DNA from: Microvirga massiliensis
Lineage (GTDB): Bacteria > Pseudomonadota > Alphaproteobacteria > Rhizobiales > Beijerinckiaceae
Reading direction: 5' to 3'
DNA: 64,000 bases
Assembly: GCF_001006805.1 (NCBI RefSeq)
Contig: NZ_LN811352.1
Location: 680,454-744,453, forward strand
A program made the translations under genes and the position numbers. Under the pieces are notes generated by a model. That model made no database searches and was not told where the DNA came from. It was given only the letters and a program-made list of their open reading frames with translations. Below are positions 9,854 through 20,453 of this stretch, piece by piece. Within the stretch, counting starts at the first letter, position 1. Each line of letters opens with the position of its first letter.

Positions 9854-10869
9854 TCCTGTTCCTCCTTCGCCGCTTCGCGACGATGGCCGTCACTCTTCTG
9901 ATCATCTCGGCCCTCGTCTTCTTCATCATCAAGTTGCCGCCCGGCGACTTTCTGAGCAACCAGATCGCGGAACTGCGGGCACAGGGAGAGGCCTCGTCCG
10001 CCGCCAAGGCGGAGTTCCTCATCAAGCAATACGGCCTCGATCGACCGCCCTGGGAGCAGTATCTCGTGTGGCTCGGCGTGTGGCCCGGACCCGCCGGCTT
10101 TTCGGGACTTCTGCAGGGAAATTGGGGCTGGTCGTTCGAGTTCGACAGGCCGGTCGGCGAGGTGGTGGGTGACGCGCTCTGGCTGACGATCCTCGTCAAC
10201 CTGGCAGTCGTCATCTTCATCCATGTGGTCGCGATCCCGATCGCGATCTACTCCGCCACGAGGCAATATTCGATCGGAGACTATATCGCGACCTTCATCG
10301 GCTATATCGGCCTTGCGATACCGAGCTTTCTCCTCGCACTCATCCTTCTCTTCTATTCCAATCGCTGGTTCGATATCTCGATCGGCGGTTTGTACGATCC
10401 GAAATACGCTGGGCAGCCTTGGAACTGGGACAAGATTCGGTCGCTTCTCTCCCACCTGATCGTTCCGACGATCGTGATCGGCCTCAGTGGGACGGCGGCA
10501 ATGATCCGGAGAATGCGAGCCAATCTCCTCGATGAGCTCGGAAAGCAATACTATGTGACAGCGAAAGCGAAGGGGCTGCCGCATTACCAGGCGCTGCTGA
10601 AATACCCGTTCCGGATGTCACTGAATCCCTTCATCGCGGATATCGGCAATCTCCTCCCGCACCTCGTTTCCGGCTCGGTCCTCGTTTCCCTCGTGCTGAG
10701 CCTCCCGACGGTTGGTCCGATCCTGCTCTCCGCTTTGAAGAGCCAGGATCAGTTCCTGGCCGGGTTCATTCTGATGTTCGTCGCCATGCTCACCGTCCTC
10801 GGGATGCTGGTTTCGGACCTGCTCCTCGCGTGGCTCGATCCGCGCATCCGGATGGGCGGCGGTCGATGA
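9850..10869 (+). CDS. Family-5 ABC importer permease 1 (DppB/YejB-like)
   Basis: 339 residues from the start at 9850 (MILFLLRRFATMAVTLL), which overlaps the stop of the binding-protein gene by 4 bp. The N-terminal helix and LIKQYGLDRPPWEQYLVW are typical of DppB/YejB subunits. Several hydrophobic segments follow, and the EAA loop is seen at YYVTAKAKGLPHYQALLKYP, the contact point with the ATPase. It forms the inner-membrane channel with the next gene product, which it overlaps by 4 bp. Confidence 0.92.
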   Translation: MILFLLRRFATMAVTLLIISALVFFIIKLPPGDFLSNQIAELRAQGEASSAAKAEFLIKQYGLDRPPWEQYLVWLGVWPGPAGFSGLLQGNWGWSFEFDRPVGEVVGDALWLTILVNLAVVIFIHVVAIPIAIYSATRQYSIGDYIATFIGYIGLAIPSFLLALILLFYSNRWFDISIGGLYDPKYAGQPWNWDKIRSLLSHLIVPTIVIGLSGTAAMIRRMRANLLDELGKQYYVTAKAKGLPHYQALLKYPFRMSLNPFIADIGNLLPHLVSGSVLVSLVLSLPTVGPILLSALKSQDQFLAGFILMFVAMLTVLGMLVSDLLLAWLDPRIRMGGGR

Positions 10870-12029
10870 ACGAGGCGGCGAATCTCGGATACCACTACGT
10901 CGACAAGCGCCCGTTCGACCCGGGCGCGACAGAACCGTCCGGCGTCGAGAGCGAGCAATTCTACCGCGCCTCGTCATGGCGACTGATGTGGTGGAAGTTC
11001 CGTCGTCACCGCGTTGCGGTGTTCTCGGCTTTCGTGCTCCTTGCCTTCTACATTTTGGTGCCGTTCGTCGAGGTCGTTGCACCTTACAATCAGACGAAAC
11101 GGCACGGCGATTTCCTTTATGCGCCGCCACAACCCGTACACCTGTTCCACGAGGGCAACTTCGTCGGCCCGTTCGTCTATTCCTACCGGTTCACCTTCAA
11201 CATGGAGACGTTCCGGCGCGACTACACGGTCGACAGATCCCAGCCCCAAAAGATCAGGTTTCTCTGTCGGGGAGACTCATACGAGTTCTGGGGCCTGTTC
11301 AGGGCCGACGTCCACCTCGCCTGCCCGCCCGAGAACGGCACAATGTTTCTCCTCGGAACTGACCGCCTCGGCCGGGATATGCTGTCGCGCATCATCTACG
11401 GAGCCCGAATCTCGCTGACCATTGGGCTCATGGGCATCGCCGTGTCCTTCACGCTCGGCCTCCTTTTCGGCGGCCTCGCAGGCTATCTCGGAGGCTGGGT
11501 CGATCACATCATCCAGCGGGTCATCGAGATTCTCCGCTCGCTTCCGGAATTACCGCTCTGGCTGGCATTGTCCGCGGCCCTGCCCGCCAACTGGAGTCCG
11601 GTCCTCGTCTTCTTCGGGATTACGATCATTCTCGGCCTGCTGGACTGGCCCGGCCTCGCGCGAGCCGTCCGTTCGAAGCTCCTGGCGCTCCGCGAGGAGG
11701 ATTTCGTCAAGGCGGCAGAGCTGATGGGTGCATCGAAGGCGCGGATCATTTCGCGACATCTCATCCCGAACTTCATGAGCCACCTGATCGCATCCGCGAC
11801 CCTGTCGATCCCGTCGATGATCCTCGGTGAGACGGCACTCTCGTTCCTGGGCCTCGGACTCCGGCCGCCCGTCACGAGCTGGGGGGTCCTCCTCAACGAG
11901 GCGCAGAATCTCGCTGCGCTGCAGCTTCACCCCTGGCTCTTGTTTCCAATCGTCCCCGTGTTCACCGTCGTTCTCGCCTTCAACTTCATGGGCGACGGCC
12001 TCAGAGATGCGGCCGACCCATACCACTGA
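10866..12029 (+). CDS. Family-5 ABC importer permease 2 (DppC/YejE-like)
   Basis: 387 residues. One membrane helix at residues about 53-75 is followed by a long periplasmic loop of about 100 residues (to about 165), a feature of the YejE-like subgroup, and then TDRLGRDMLSRIIYGARISL, a motif conserved in DppC-type subunits. The EAA loop appears as DFVKAAELMGASKARIISRH. The start overlaps the previous gene and glpD begins about 45 bp after its stop, so glpD-glpK are probably in the same transcript. Confidence 0.92.
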   Translation: MNEAANLGYHYVDKRPFDPGATEPSGVESEQFYRASSWRLMWWKFRRHRVAVFSAFVLLAFYILVPFVEVVAPYNQTKRHGDFLYAPPQPVHLFHEGNFVGPFVYSYRFTFNMETFRRDYTVDRSQPQKIRFLCRGDSYEFWGLFRADVHLACPPENGTMFLLGTDRLGRDMLSRIIYGARISLTIGLMGIAVSFTLGLLFGGLAGYLGGWVDHIIQRVIEILRSLPELPLWLALSAALPANWSPVLVFFGITIILGLLDWPGLARAVRSKLLALREEDFVKAAELMGASKARIISRHLIPNFMSHLIASATLSIPSMILGETALSFLGLGLRPPVTSWGVLLNEAQNLAALQLHPWLLFPIVPVFTVVLAFNFMGDGLRDAADPYH

Positions 12030-12074
12030 CCCGACATTTTCGTTATGTCAGAGTTCTCGTCGGGAAGGATATCC

Positions 12075-13589
12075 GTGACCGAGTTCGATCTTCTCATCGT
12101 GGGTGGCGGCATCAATGGAACCGGCATCGCGCGCGATGCCGCAGGGCGCGGATTGTCGGTGCTTCTCTGCGAGCAGGGCGATCTTGCAGAGCATACCTCG
12201 TCGGCGAGCACGAAGCTCATTCACGGAGGATTGCGATATCTCGAGCATTATGAATTCAGGCTGGTGCGCGAGGCCCTTTTCGAGCGGGAGCGCCTCCTCG
12301 CCTCGGCGCCCCACATCATCTGGCCCTTGCGCTTCATCCTCCCGCACGAACGTGGTGTCCGACCCGCCTGGCTCGTGCGCCTTGGCCTGCTCCTGTACGA
12401 TCATCTCGCACCGCGGAAAAGATTACCCGGAACCAAGACGATCCACCTGACGCGCCACCCCGCTGGACAGGCATTGAAGCCCGGGTTCAATGTCGCTTTC
12501 GTGTATTCCGATTGCTGGGTCGAGGACAGCCGCCTCGTAGCGCTCAACGCGCTCGATGCGGTCGAGCGCGGTGCAAGGATCCGCGTCGGCACGGAATTCG
12601 TCGGTGCCCGACGTTCCAGCGACGGATGGACGGCAACCCTTCAGGATTCGGAAACAGGCCACACGGAAACTATCCAGGCCCGTGTTCTCGTCAATGCCGC
12701 TGGGCCGTGGGTCGCCGACGTGCTAAACGTCCGACTCGGGCTCAAGACGCGCAAGTCAGTCCGGCTCGTCAAGGGAAGCCATATCGTGGTGCCGCGTCTC
12801 TTCGAGGGCGACCACGCGTTCATCCTTCAGAATCGCGACAAGCGCATCGTCTTCGCCATCCCCTACGAGCGGAGCTTCACGCTCGTCGGAACCACGGACA
12901 TCCCCGTCGGACATACACCCGGAAAGGCGGAGATCAGCCAGGACGAGATCACGTACCTCTGCAACGTCGTGAACCATGTTTTCCGCCGCGAGATCACGCC
13001 CGCAGAGGTGGTGTGGACCTATTCGGGCGTGCGTCCCCTTTTCGACGATGGTTCACCGAACGCTTCGGCCGTCACGCGCGACTACGTGTTCGATCTCGAT
13101 ACTGGTCCGGGGCAGCCGCCCGTCTTGTCGATCTTCGGCGGCAAGATCACGACGTTCCGCAAGCTTGCGGAACATGCGCTCGAGGAGGTGCGGCCATTCC
13201 TGCCCCATATGGGCAAAGGCTGGACCGAGCACGCGACATTGCCGGGCGGAGACATGCCGGATTCGGATTCCGAGCTGTTTCTTGCAGATCTCGCGCGACG
13301 TCGCGGCTTTCTGCCGGGCCGCCTTGCGAGGCGCTTGGCCCGCGCCTACGGCACTCGGGTCGAAGAGATCCTTGGCGGCGCGACAAGTCTCGAGGACCTC
13401 GGGGAGGATTTCGGAGGCGGGCTGACAACCGCCGAAGTCGATTACCTCGTCCGCCGCGAATTTGCCCGGAGTGCCGAGGATATCCTCTGGCGGCGCTCGA
13501 AGCTGGGACTTCACGTTCCGCCAGGGACCGCAGACCGGATCGACCGTCACCTGGCCAATGCGCGACGCCGGATCGAGACCGCAACATAG
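12075..13589 (+). CDS. glpD: Glycerol-3-phosphate dehydrogenase, FAD-dependent
   Basis: 504 residues from a GTG at 12075. That start is preferred over the ATG at 12045 because it has a good ribosome site (GGGAAGG, 6 bp spacing) and puts the FAD motif at the very N-terminus as in the family: [20 protein letters not shown]. Further family features are [17 protein letters not shown] and [15 protein letters not shown]. The enzyme oxidises sn-glycerol 3-phosphate to dihydroxyacetone phosphate and passes electrons to the quinone pool at the inner membrane. It sits between an ABC importer and glpK, forming the catabolic end of the run; no glpF or GlpR-type regulator is nearby. Confidence 0.93.
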   Translation: MTEFDLLIVGGGINGTGIARDAAGRGLSVLLCEQGDLAEHTSSASTKLIHGGLRYLEHYEFRLVREALFERERLLASAPHIIWPLRFILPHERGVRPAWLVRLGLLLYDHLAPRKRLPGTKTIHLTRHPAGQALKPGFNVAFVYSDCWVEDSRLVALNALDAVERGARIRVGTEFVGARRSSDGWTATLQDSETGHTETIQARVLVNAAGPWVADVLNVRLGLKTRKSVRLVKGSHIVVPRLFEGDHAFILQNRDKRIVFAIPYERSFTLVGTTDIPVGHTPGKAEISQDEITYLCNVVNHVFRREITPAEVVWTYSGVRPLFDDGSPNASAVTRDYVFDLDTGPGQPPVLSIFGGKITTFRKLAEHALEEVRPFLPHMGKGWTEHATLPGGDMPDSDSELFLADLARRRGFLPGRLARRLARAYGTRVEEILGGATSLEDLGEDFGGGLTTAEVDYLVRREFARSAEDILWRRSKLGLHVPPGTADRIDRHLANARRRIETAT

Positions 13590-13612
13590 ACATTCGAATT
13601 CAGGGGGGAATC

Positions 13613-15106
13613 ATGGGAACCTATATCGGTGCGATCGATCAGGGCACCACGAGTACCCGTTTCATCGTGTTCGATCATGGTGGCTCGATCGTTGCCGTCG
13701 ACCAGCGGGAACACGAGCAGATCTACCCGAAGGCCGGATATGTCGAGCATGATTCCCTTGAGATCTGGCGCAACACGCAGGCCGTCGTGGAGGGCGCTCT
13801 ACAACGAGGTGGCATCGCGCGCGCCGAGTTGAGCGCGGTCGGTATCACGAACCAACGTGAAACGACGCTCCTCTGGGACCGTCGAACCGGGGAGCCGCTG
13901 CACAATGCGATCGTCTGGCAGGATACCCGCGTCGACGATCTCGTCGAGGAATTTGCCCGTGACGGTGGCGTGGATCGCTTGCGCGAACGGACCGGGCTGC
14001 CGCTCACGAGCTACTTCTCCGGACTGAAGCTCCGCTGGCTACTGGATCACGTCCCGGAGGCGAGGGCAAAGGCAGCCGCCGGAGATGCCCTGTTCGGGAC
14101 GGTCGATGCGTGGCTCGTCTGGAACATGACCGGCGGCCCGAACGGCGGGCGTCACCTGACGGATGTCACCAATGCCAGCCGTACACAGCTCATGGACATC
14201 AGGACCCTGCAATGGGACGAGGGGATCCTCGACCTGTTCGGAATCCCGCGCGCCTGCCTGCCTGAAATCGTCTCGTCGAGCGAAGTCTATGGTGAGGCGA
14301 CCGGAGTTCTCGAGGGTGTCCGGATCGCGGGCATCCTCGGTGACCAGCAGGCCGCGCTTGTAGGCCAGGCATGCTTCCAGACCGGCGAAGCAAAGAACAC
14401 TTACGGGACCGGCTGCTTCATGCTGATGAATACCGGCACGGTGCCCTACCCCTCGACCTGCGGGCTCCTGACCACGGTCGGATATCGCTTCGGCTCCCAG
14501 GATACGGTCTATGCCCTCGAGGGATCGATCGCGATTGCCGGAGCGCTCGTACAGTGGCTGCGGGACAATCTGGGACTGATCGCCACGAGCGCTGAGATCG
14601 AAGCCCTTGCCCGCGCGGTCCCGGACAGCGGCGGCGTTACCATCGTGCCGGCCTTTTCTGGACTCTACGCTCCCCGCTGGAACGCCGACGCCCGTGGCTT
14701 GGTCGGGGGCCTTACGCGATTCGTGAACAAGGGCCATATCGCACGAGCCGCACTCGAGGCGACGGCGTTCCAGACCCGTGAAGTCCTCGATGCCATGACG
14801 AAGGACACGGGCATCGCGGTGAAGGAGCTTCGCACCGATGGCGGCATGGTCGTCAACAACCTCCTGATGCAGTTCCAGGCCGATATCCTCGACGTTCCGG
14901 TCGTGCGCCCGAAAGTGATCGAGACGACCGCTCTCGGCGCGGCCTACGCGGCCGGTCTCGCGGTCGGCTTCTGGCGAAATCAGGACGAACTCGTCCGTAA
15001 CTGGGTCGCGGATCGTCGTTGGCATCCGCAGATCGAAGCCGCCGAACGCGAACAAAGATTCCGCGACTGGAACCGCGCAGTCGAGCGCTCTCTCGATTGG
15101 GCGTGA
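13613..15106 (+). CDS. glpK: Glycerol kinase
   Basis: 497 residues, the usual GlpK length, from the ATG at 13613 with GGGGGAA just upstream. FGGY-family features are [16 protein letters not shown] at the N-terminus (phosphate-binding loop), [14 protein letters not shown], and [15 protein letters not shown] near residue 262. The enzyme phosphorylates glycerol with ATP to give glycerol 3-phosphate, the substrate of the GlpD encoded directly upstream. Placement after a family-5 ABC importer is unusual; the common rhizobial arrangement is the glpSTPQUV importer with glpD/glpK. Confidence 0.95.
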   Translation: MGTYIGAIDQGTTSTRFIVFDHGGSIVAVDQREHEQIYPKAGYVEHDSLEIWRNTQAVVEGALQRGGIARAELSAVGITNQRETTLLWDRRTGEPLHNAIVWQDTRVDDLVEEFARDGGVDRLRERTGLPLTSYFSGLKLRWLLDHVPEARAKAAAGDALFGTVDAWLVWNMTGGPNGGRHLTDVTNASRTQLMDIRTLQWDEGILDLFGIPRACLPEIVSSSEVYGEATGVLEGVRIAGILGDQQAALVGQACFQTGEAKNTYGTGCFMLMNTGTVPYPSTCGLLTTVGYRFGSQDTVYALEGSIAIAGALVQWLRDNLGLIATSAEIEALARAVPDSGGVTIVPAFSGLYAPRWNADARGLVGGLTRFVNKGHIARAALEATAFQTREVLDAMTKDTGIAVKELRTDGGMVVNNLLMQFQADILDVPVVRPKVIETTALGAAYAAGLAVGFWRNQDELVRNWVADRRWHPQIEAAEREQRFRDWNRAVERSLDWA

Positions 15107-15149
15107 TGGGCTCTTCAACAGTTCGAAACATCGGCGCTGCCACCGTCAA

Positions 15150-15257
15150 CCGCCGCCCTCCGGGCGTCGGCCTCTCCCGTCAAAGGAGAGGTGAAGCGGC
15201 GCGGCCTGCATATTACCTCTCCCCTGGCGGGAGAGGTCGATGCCTGAAAGGCGGCGG
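15150..15257. repeat. Large imperfect inverted repeat (REP/RIME-like intergenic element)
   Basis: Two 29-bp arms (15150-15178 and 15229-15257) are imperfect reverse complements: CCGCCGCCCTCCGGGCGTCG on the left against the complement of the right arm, with about five mismatches. Inside them a second pair (AGGAGAGGT near 15184 and ACCTCTCC near 15215) nests. It fills the gap between the convergent glpK and HIT genes, where such palindromic repeats are common in rhizobial genomes. It may act as a bidirectional transcription end. Confidence 0.65.
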
Positions 15258-15302
15258 GTGAGTGGGGAGACTCTGCACTATATTATGGAGCGCTCATTCA
15301 CC

Positions 15303-15728
15303 TCACGCCGCGTCGAGCGCGCGCCTGATCGCCTCCGCGTTGCGCGCGAGCAGCTCGGGATCCGCCATCTCACCCGTATGCGGCTTCAGCGGTTCGCCAC
15401 GGAAGCGCGGAATCACATGGACGTGGAGGTGGAATACGACCTGTCCGCCTGCCTCCTCGTTGAACTGCTGAACCGTGATGCCGTCAGCATCGAAAGCCTT
15501 TCGGGCCGCCTTGGCGATGATCTGCACGGCCTTCGACACCTCTGCGAGGTCCTCCGGCTGAACGTCGAAAATGTTCCGCGACGGCGCTTTCGGGAGGACG
15601 AGGCAATGCCCATTCGCCCGAGGCATGATGTCCATGAAAGCCAGGATTGCGTCCGTCTCGTAGATCTTGTGGCACGGGAGTTCGCCGCGGATTATCCGAG
15701 CGAAGATGTTGTTCGGATCGTACGACAT
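15303..15728 (-). CDS. HIT-family (histidine triad) hydrolase
   Basis: 141 residues from the ATG at 15728 (MSYDPNNIFARIIRGELPC); a longer frame upstream overlaps the RidA gene and is not used. The histidine triad is GGQVVFHLHVHVIPRF, with HxHxH intact, preceded by the conserved IMPRANGHCLVLPK. HIT proteins hydrolyse nucleotide phosphoramidates and acyl- or aminoacyl-adenylates. It is the last gene of a tight leftward aromatic-degradation operon, 8 bp after ridA, so clearing adenylates released by the CoA ligase is an attractive but unproven role. A general housekeeping function is equally possible. Confidence 0.9.
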   Translation of the reverse strand: MSYDPNNIFARIIRGELPCHKIYETDAILAFMDIMPRANGHCLVLPKAPSRNIFDVQPEDLAEVSKAVQIIAKAARKAFDADGITVQQFNEEAGGQVVFHLHVHVIPRFRGEPLKPHTGEMADPELLARNAEAIRRALDAA

Positions 15729-15736
15729 GGCGGCTC

Positions 15737-16204
15737 CTACTCTGTGTGGGCAACAGTAGCGCTGCGAGAATCGGGTACGACGGCCGTCGCCTCGACCTCC
15801 AGCAAGGCTGCTTTTTCGACCAGCCGGACGACCTGCACAAGAGCCATCGCGGGAAAATGCGTGCCGAGCACGTCGCGGTAAATCCGCCCGAGTTCGCGCA
15901 GGTTCGCGAGATATGTCTCCATGTCGACGACGTACCATGTGAGACGGACGAGGTGGCGCGGCTCGGCGCCCCCGCTCGCAAGGATCGCACGAATGTTCTC
16001 GAGAGTCCGGCGCGTCTGGGCGAGAAATCCTTCCGGGAAGGTCCCCGTCTCGTCCCAGCCCACGACGCCGCCGGTGACGACGAGGCGGCCCTCCGCCGTC
16101 ATGCCGTTGGCGTATCCCTTTGGAACCGGCCAACCGGATGGTTGCAGCGCACGCGGGCCCCAGCGCGGCAGATCGCCGGGTTCATCTGCTTCGTGAAAAT
16201 TCAC
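15737..16204 (-). CDS. RidA-family enamine/imine deaminase
   Basis: 155 residues of the RidA/YjgF/UK114 family: GRLVVTGGVVGWDETG, FLAQTRRTLENIRAILASGG and the C-terminal LEVEATAVVP. RidA proteins hydrolyse reactive enamine/imine intermediates to ketones and ammonia. In the proposed 2-aminobenzoyl-CoA route, reduction by the monooxygenase/reductase leaves an amino-cyclohexene carbonyl CoA ester that is an enamine, so a dedicated RidA makes chemical sense. It lies 4 bp after the CoA ligase stop in the same operon. The substrate assignment is inference. Confidence 0.88.
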   Translation of the reverse strand: MNFHEADEPGDLPRWGPRALQPSGWPVPKGYANGMTAEGRLVVTGGVVGWDETGTFPEGFLAQTRRTLENIRAILASGGAEPRHLVRLTWYVVDMETYLANLRELGRIYRDVLGTHFPAMALVQVVRLVEKAALLEVEATAVVPDSRSATVAHTE

Positions 16205-16208
16205 TACC

Positions 16209-17879
16209 CTACTCCGCTGCCGCGGCGTTTGCTGCAGCAGCCTGCTCGAGCGCGATGCGCCGGAGCTCGAAGCGCTGGAGCTTGCCCGTCGGGGTCCGTG
16301 GAAGCGCGTCGACGAAGTCGATCACGCGTGGATATTTGTATGGGGCGATCTCGGCCTTGACGTGCTCCTGTATGGCCTTGACGAGGTCGCCGCCGGGGCT
16401 GTGGCCGGCCTGCAGCACGACATACGCCTTCACGATCATCCCGCGTTCGGAATCCGGCACACCGACCACGCCGCATTCCGCAACTGCCTCGTGCGTGAGG
16501 AGAGCGGCCTCGACTTCGGGGCCGGCGATGTTGTAGCCGGACGAAACGATCATGTCGTCGGATCGGGCCTGATACCAGAAGTAGCCGTCCTCATCCATGA
16601 TGTAGGTGTCGCCCGTGACGTTCCAGCCGTTCTCGACGTAGCGTCGTTGCCGTTCGTCATTGAGATAGCGACAGCCCGTCGGCCCGCGAACCACGAGGCG
16701 TCCGATCGCTCCCGGAGGCAACTCGCGCCCCGTCTCGTCGATGATCTTGGCCTCGTAGCCGGGAACGGGCTTTCCCGTTGCTCCGAGCCGAATGTCTTCC
16801 TCGCGGGCGGCGATGAAAATGTGGAGCATCTCCGTCGCACCGATGCCGTCCATGAGCCTCAATCCCGTCGCCTGAAAGAACGCATCGAACGTTGCTTTCG
16901 GAAGCGTCTCACCAGCGGACACGCACTTGCGCAGGGACGAAACATCGTGATCTTGCAATTTCGTCAGCATTGCTCGGTAGGCGGTTGGCGCCGTGAAGCA
17001 GACGCTCGCGCGGTAACGTGCAATGGCCGCGAGAAGATCGTCGGGTGCTCCCTTCTCGAGAAGGACGGCCGAGGCGCCGATCCTCATCGGGAACAGCACG
17101 ATTCCCCCGAGCCCGAACGTGAAGGCAAGCGGCGGAGACCCGATGAACCGATCCTCCGGCCGTGCCCTCAGGACGTGGTGAGAGTAGGAGTCGCAGATCG
17201 CGAGGAGGTCCCGATGAAAGTGGACCGTGCCCTTTGGCTCGCCCGTGGTGCCCGACGTGAAGGCAATCAGGCAGGCATCGCCGGCCGCCGTATCGACGGC
17301 GGGAAACGGGCCGGACACTTGCGACATCAGGCCCTCGAGGTCGCCACCCTGTCCGGAGCCCCAAGCGACGACGCCCTTCAACTCGGGCGCTAAGGAAACA
17401 GCCCGCTCGAGTTCCTCGAGAAGACGGTGATCGCAGAGGGCCAGTCCGATTCTGGCTTTCCGGACGAGTTGAGCGAGTTCCTTCGCGCGGAGAAGCGGCA
17501 TGGTAGCGACCACGATCCCCCCCGCCTTGAGGACGGCAAGGTAGGTCGCGACCAGCATCGCGTTGTTCGCCGATCGCAGCAGAACCCGCCCACCCGTCAC
17601 CAGCCCGAGTTGGTTTACGAGGACATGGCAGATCCGGTCGACCCGCTCCTGGAGTTCCCGATAGCTGAGTGTCTCCTGTGGTGTCACGAGACAGGGCTCG
17701 TCCCCCCTTCCCTCCTCGACCCAGCGGTCGAGAAAAGCCGAGACGCAGTTCAATCGCTCGGGGTATTGCAGTTCGGGCAGGGAAAAGATGAACTGTGGCC
17801 ACTGCTCTTTCGGAGGCAGGTTGTCACGAACGAAGGTATCGACATGGGCCGTGCGAGCCATGGTCCCGATCTCCCTCAT
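16209..17879 (-). CDS. AMP-forming aromatic acid-CoA ligase (2-aminobenzoate/benzoate-CoA ligase type)
   Basis: 556 residues from 17879 (a second start at 17861, [10 protein letters not shown], is also reasonable). ANL-superfamily motifs are [20 protein letters not shown] (P-loop), [15 protein letters not shown] (A5) and [20 protein letters not shown] (A7), with the catalytic Lys in [14 protein letters not shown]. The benzoate-CoA-ligase-like architecture and its operon partners (acyl-CoA dehydrogenase, hydratase, RidA, and the flavin fusion enzyme at 26603) favour 2-aminobenzoate (anthranilate) as substrate. Salicylate or benzoate cannot be ruled out. The start overlaps the acyl-CoA dehydrogenase stop by 4 bp. 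Confidence 0.88.
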   Translation of the reverse strand: MREIGTMARTAHVDTFVRDNLPPKEQWPQFIFSLPELQYPERLNCVSAFLDRWVEEGRGDEPCLVTPQETLSYRELQERVDRICHVLVNQLGLVTGGRVLLRSANNAMLVATYLAVLKAGGIVVATMPLLRAKELAQLVRKARIGLALCDHRLLEELERAVSLAPELKGVVAWGSGQGGDLEGLMSQVSGPFPAVDTAAGDACLIAFTSGTTGEPKGTVHFHRDLLAICDSYSHHVLRARPEDRFIGSPPLAFTFGLGGIVLFPMRIGASAVLLEKGAPDDLLAAIARYRASVCFTAPTAYRAMLTKLQDHDVSSLRKCVSAGETLPKATFDAFFQATGLRLMDGIGATEMLHIFIAAREEDIRLGATGKPVPGYEAKIIDETGRELPPGAIGRLVVRGPTGCRYLNDERQRRYVENGWNVTGDTYIMDEDGYFWYQARSDDMIVSSGYNIAGPEVEAALLTHEAVAECGVVGVPDSERGMIVKAYVVLQAGHSPGGDLVKAIQEHVKAEIAPYKYPRVIDFVDALPRTPTGKLQRFELRRIALEQAAAANAAAAE

Positions 17880-19111
17880 TTGGCCGGCAGCGATTTGGAA
17901 CCGACCTCGACATTCTTCAGAAGGTCGCGGGCGATCACGATCTTCTGGACCTCCGTCGCTCCCTCATAGATCCGGAGCGCCCTGATCTCTCGGTAGAGTT
18001 CCTCGACCTTGACCCCGCGCATGACGCCGAGGCCTCCGAAGATCTGGACGGCGCGGTCGATGACCCGCTGCGCACTTTCGGTGGCGAACATTTTCGCCAT
18101 GGCGGCTTCGCGTGTGATCCGTTGAGCGCCGCCATCCTTCGTCCAGGCGGCGCGATAGACCAGCAGGGCTGCTGCATCGATCTCGGTCGCCATCTCCGCA
18201 AGCGATGATTGCGTCATCTGCAGGTCGCCGAGCGGAGCGCCGAAGAGATGCCGCGAGGCTGCATGGGTCACGGCCTCATCAAGGGCGCGCCGCGCGAATC
18301 CGAGGGCAGCCGCACCCACCGTGGATCGAAAGACATCCAGGGTCGCCATGGCGACCCTGAAGCCTTCTCCCGGCCCGCCGATTCGCTGCGTGAGTGGAAT
18401 CCGGCAGCTTTCGAATTGCAGGGTCGCAAGGGGATGAGGTGCAATCACCTCGATCCGCTCTGTGACAGTCAGTCCCGGGCTGTCGGCATCCACAAGGAAG
18501 GCCGATAGCCCTCGCGCCCCGGGCGCCTCACCAGAGCGAGCGAACACGACATAGTGGTCCGCGATACCGCCGTTTGAGATCCAAGTCTTCGTCCCGTCGA
18601 GACGCACATGAGCGGCCCCGTCCGGCGTCGCCATCGTGGCGATTGCCGCAACGTCCGACCCTGCCTCTGGTTCGGAGAGCGCGAAAGCTGCAATCCTTGT
18701 GCCCGCCACCACGCCGGGCAGGTAATGCTGCTTCAATTCGTCGGACCCGAACAGGGTCACCGAGCCGGTGCCGAGGCCCTGCATCGCGAACGCGAAGTCG
18801 GCAAGTCCTTCCTCGCGCGCGAGGATCTCCCGTGCGAGGCAAAGCGTGCGAACATCGAATCCCGGACGAAGCCCGCCATAGGCGGCAGGCACGGTCGCCT
18901 TCAGCCAGCCCACTCGACCAAGCTCCCGAACGAGGCGCCGGCAGGCACTGTCGACATCTGCATGGTCGACGAGACCGGGAACGCTTTCAGCGGTCCATCG
19001 TGCAAGCGCCTCGGCGAATTCTCGATGTTCGGCATCGAAGAAAGGCCAGGCCAGCAGGCCTCCATCCGTCCCGGGATGGCGTGCCGCGCGCGCAATTGGC
19101 CCGTTCGCCAT
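17876..19111 (-). CDS. Acyl-CoA dehydrogenase
   Basis: 411 residues with the full family layout: an N-terminal helical domain with [17 protein letters not shown], the flavin-contacting [35 protein letters not shown], and the C-terminal [17 protein letters not shown] ... [22 protein letters not shown]. It would introduce or remove a double bond in a ring-derived CoA ester. Its neighbours fit the beta-oxidation-like steps that follow dearomatisation of 2-aminobenzoyl-CoA. It starts 1 bp after the enoyl-CoA hydratase gene and overlaps the ligase gene. Confidence 0.93.
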   Translation of the reverse strand: MANGPIARAARHPGTDGGLLAWPFFDAEHREFAEALARWTAESVPGLVDHADVDSACRRLVRELGRVGWLKATVPAAYGGLRPGFDVRTLCLAREILAREEGLADFAFAMQGLGTGSVTLFGSDELKQHYLPGVVAGTRIAAFALSEPEAGSDVAAIATMATPDGAAHVRLDGTKTWISNGGIADHYVVFARSGEAPGARGLSAFLVDADSPGLTVTERIEVIAPHPLATLQFESCRIPLTQRIGGPGEGFRVAMATLDVFRSTVGAAALGFARRALDEAVTHAASRHLFGAPLGDLQMTQSSLAEMATEIDAAALLVYRAAWTKDGGAQRITREAAMAKMFATESAQRVIDRAVQIFGGLGVMRGVKVEELYREIRALRIYEGATEVQKIVIARDLLKNVEVGSKSLPAK

Positions 19112-19112
19112 C

Positions 19113-19946
19113 TCAGTCGCCCTCGAACACGGGCTTCTCCTTTGCGGCGAAGGCCCGGTAGGCGCGCGCGAAATCCTCGGTCGTCATGCACAGGGCCTGG
19201 GCCACGGCCTCGGCCTCGATCGCCTCCTCGACGGACATCGCCCATTCCATGGCGAGCATCCGCTTCGTCATGGTATTCGCATAGGTCGGCCCGGAAGCGA
19301 TCGTTTCGGCGAGCATTCGGGCTTCCGCAAGAACCTCCCCTTCTACGATGCAGCTGAAGAAGCCCCAGCGTTCGCCCTCCTGCGCGCTCATGAATCGGCC
19401 CGTGTAGAGAAGCTCCGAAGCACGGCCCTGGCCGATGATGCGGGGCAGGATCGCGCAGGCGCCCATATCGCATCCTGCCAGCCCCACCTTGTTGAAGAGG
19501 AAAGCCACGCGAGCATCGGGTGATGCCAGGCGGAGGTCGGAGGCCATCGCGATGATCGCGCCGGCGCCGGCGCAGACTCCCTCCACGGCGGCGATGATCG
19601 GCTGCGGCGCCGCGCGCATTGCCTTCACGAGTTCGCCCGTCATGCGAGTGAACGCGGTCAAGTCGCGCGTGTTCATCTCGACGAGGGGCCCGATGATCTC
19701 GAACACATCGCCGCCCGACGAGAAGTTCCCGCCGGCTCCGGTAGTGACGACGGCCTTCACCTCGTCGTCCTTCGCCAGGGCCTGAAAAAAGTCCGCGAGC
19801 TCGCGATAGCTCTCGAAGGTGAGCGGGTTCTTCCTCTCGGGACGATTGAGCGTGATGGTCGCAACGGCGCCCGCCACCGAAAGGCTGAAATGGGACGGAA
19901 CGTACTCTGATACCGGGAGCGTGATGCCGTTTGCGGCTCTCGTCAT
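19113..19946 (-). CDS. Enoyl-CoA hydratase/isomerase (crotonase family)
   Basis: 277 residues, crotonase fold: [18 protein letters not shown], the oxyanion hole in [19 protein letters not shown], and [20 protein letters not shown]. It resembles the hydratases that accompany aromatic CoA pathways (paaG/badK-like, often ring-opening or water-adding). Within this operon it is expected to add water to, or help open, the alicyclic ring formed from 2-aminobenzoyl-CoA. The start overlaps the MarR gene stop by 4 bp. Confidence 0.92.
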   Translation of the reverse strand: MTRAANGITLPVSEYVPSHFSLSVAGAVATITLNRPERKNPLTFESYRELADFFQALAKDDEVKAVVTTGAGGNFSSGGDVFEIIGPLVEMNTRDLTAFTRMTGELVKAMRAAPQPIIAAVEGVCAGAGAIIAMASDLRLASPDARVAFLFNKVGLAGCDMGACAILPRIIGQGRASELLYTGRFMSAQEGERWGFFSCIVEGEVLAEARMLAETIASGPTYANTMTKRMLAMEWAMSVEEAIEAEAVAQALCMTTEDFARAYRAFAAKEKPVFEGD

Positions 19947-20452
19947 CCACTTATTCTCCCTGCGGCGCGGCGCGCCGACCCCTTGGTTTTTCCGAGCAGC
20001 AGCATGAGATCGTCCCGTTCGAGCCGGGACAGGTCGGCAAACATGGCGGCGATCCAGGATTCGTGCTCGGTGGCCATCGCCCGGAACTCGCTCCGGCCGA
20101 GATCCGTGAGCCTGATCACTTGGGCGCGGCGGTCGACCTCCGACGTCCGGCGATCGAGATGTCCGGACGACACGAGACGATCCACCAGACCCGTCAGGTT
20201 GCCGTTCGACACCATCATGCGTCGTGAGAGGTCCGACAGGGTCATTCCCTGCGGTGCCCGGTCCAACTGCGCCATCAAGTCGAACCGAGGCAGGGTCACG
20301 TCGAAGCGCTCACGCAACCGCCGACGCACCTCGCTCTCAATGAGGGATGTGCAGGTGAGGAGCCTCAGCCAGAGGCGCAACTCGTCCCGATGATGATCCG
20401 GCTGTTCGACCGCCTTGGTCTCCGCATCGAGAGGGATGGCGCGCTCGTTCAC
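19943..20452 (-). CDS. MarR-family transcriptional regulator of the aromatic-CoA cluster
   Basis: 169 residues. The winged-helix core is readable: [39 protein letters not shown] (recognition helix) and the wing [19 protein letters not shown]. MarR repressors of benzoyl-CoA and 2-aminobenzoyl-CoA type clusters commonly respond to the CoA ester. The gene is embedded as the second gene of the leftward operon (SDR 1 bp upstream, hydratase overlapping downstream), so it is probably autoregulated. The palindromes at 21266 and 29001 are its likely operators. Confidence 0.92.
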   Translation of the reverse strand: MNERAIPLDAETKAVEQPDHHRDELRLWLRLLTCTSLIESEVRRRLRERFDVTLPRFDLMAQLDRAPQGMTLSDLSRRMMVSNGNLTGLVDRLVSSGHLDRRTSEVDRRAQVIRLTDLGRSEFRAMATEHESWIAAMFADLSRLERDDLMLLLGKTKGSARRAAGRISG

Positions 20453-20453
20453 G

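Noticed and set aside
12045-12074. ATG at 12045 as glpD start
   Set aside because: No ribosome site; GTG at 12075 has GGGAAGG and fits the family N-terminus.
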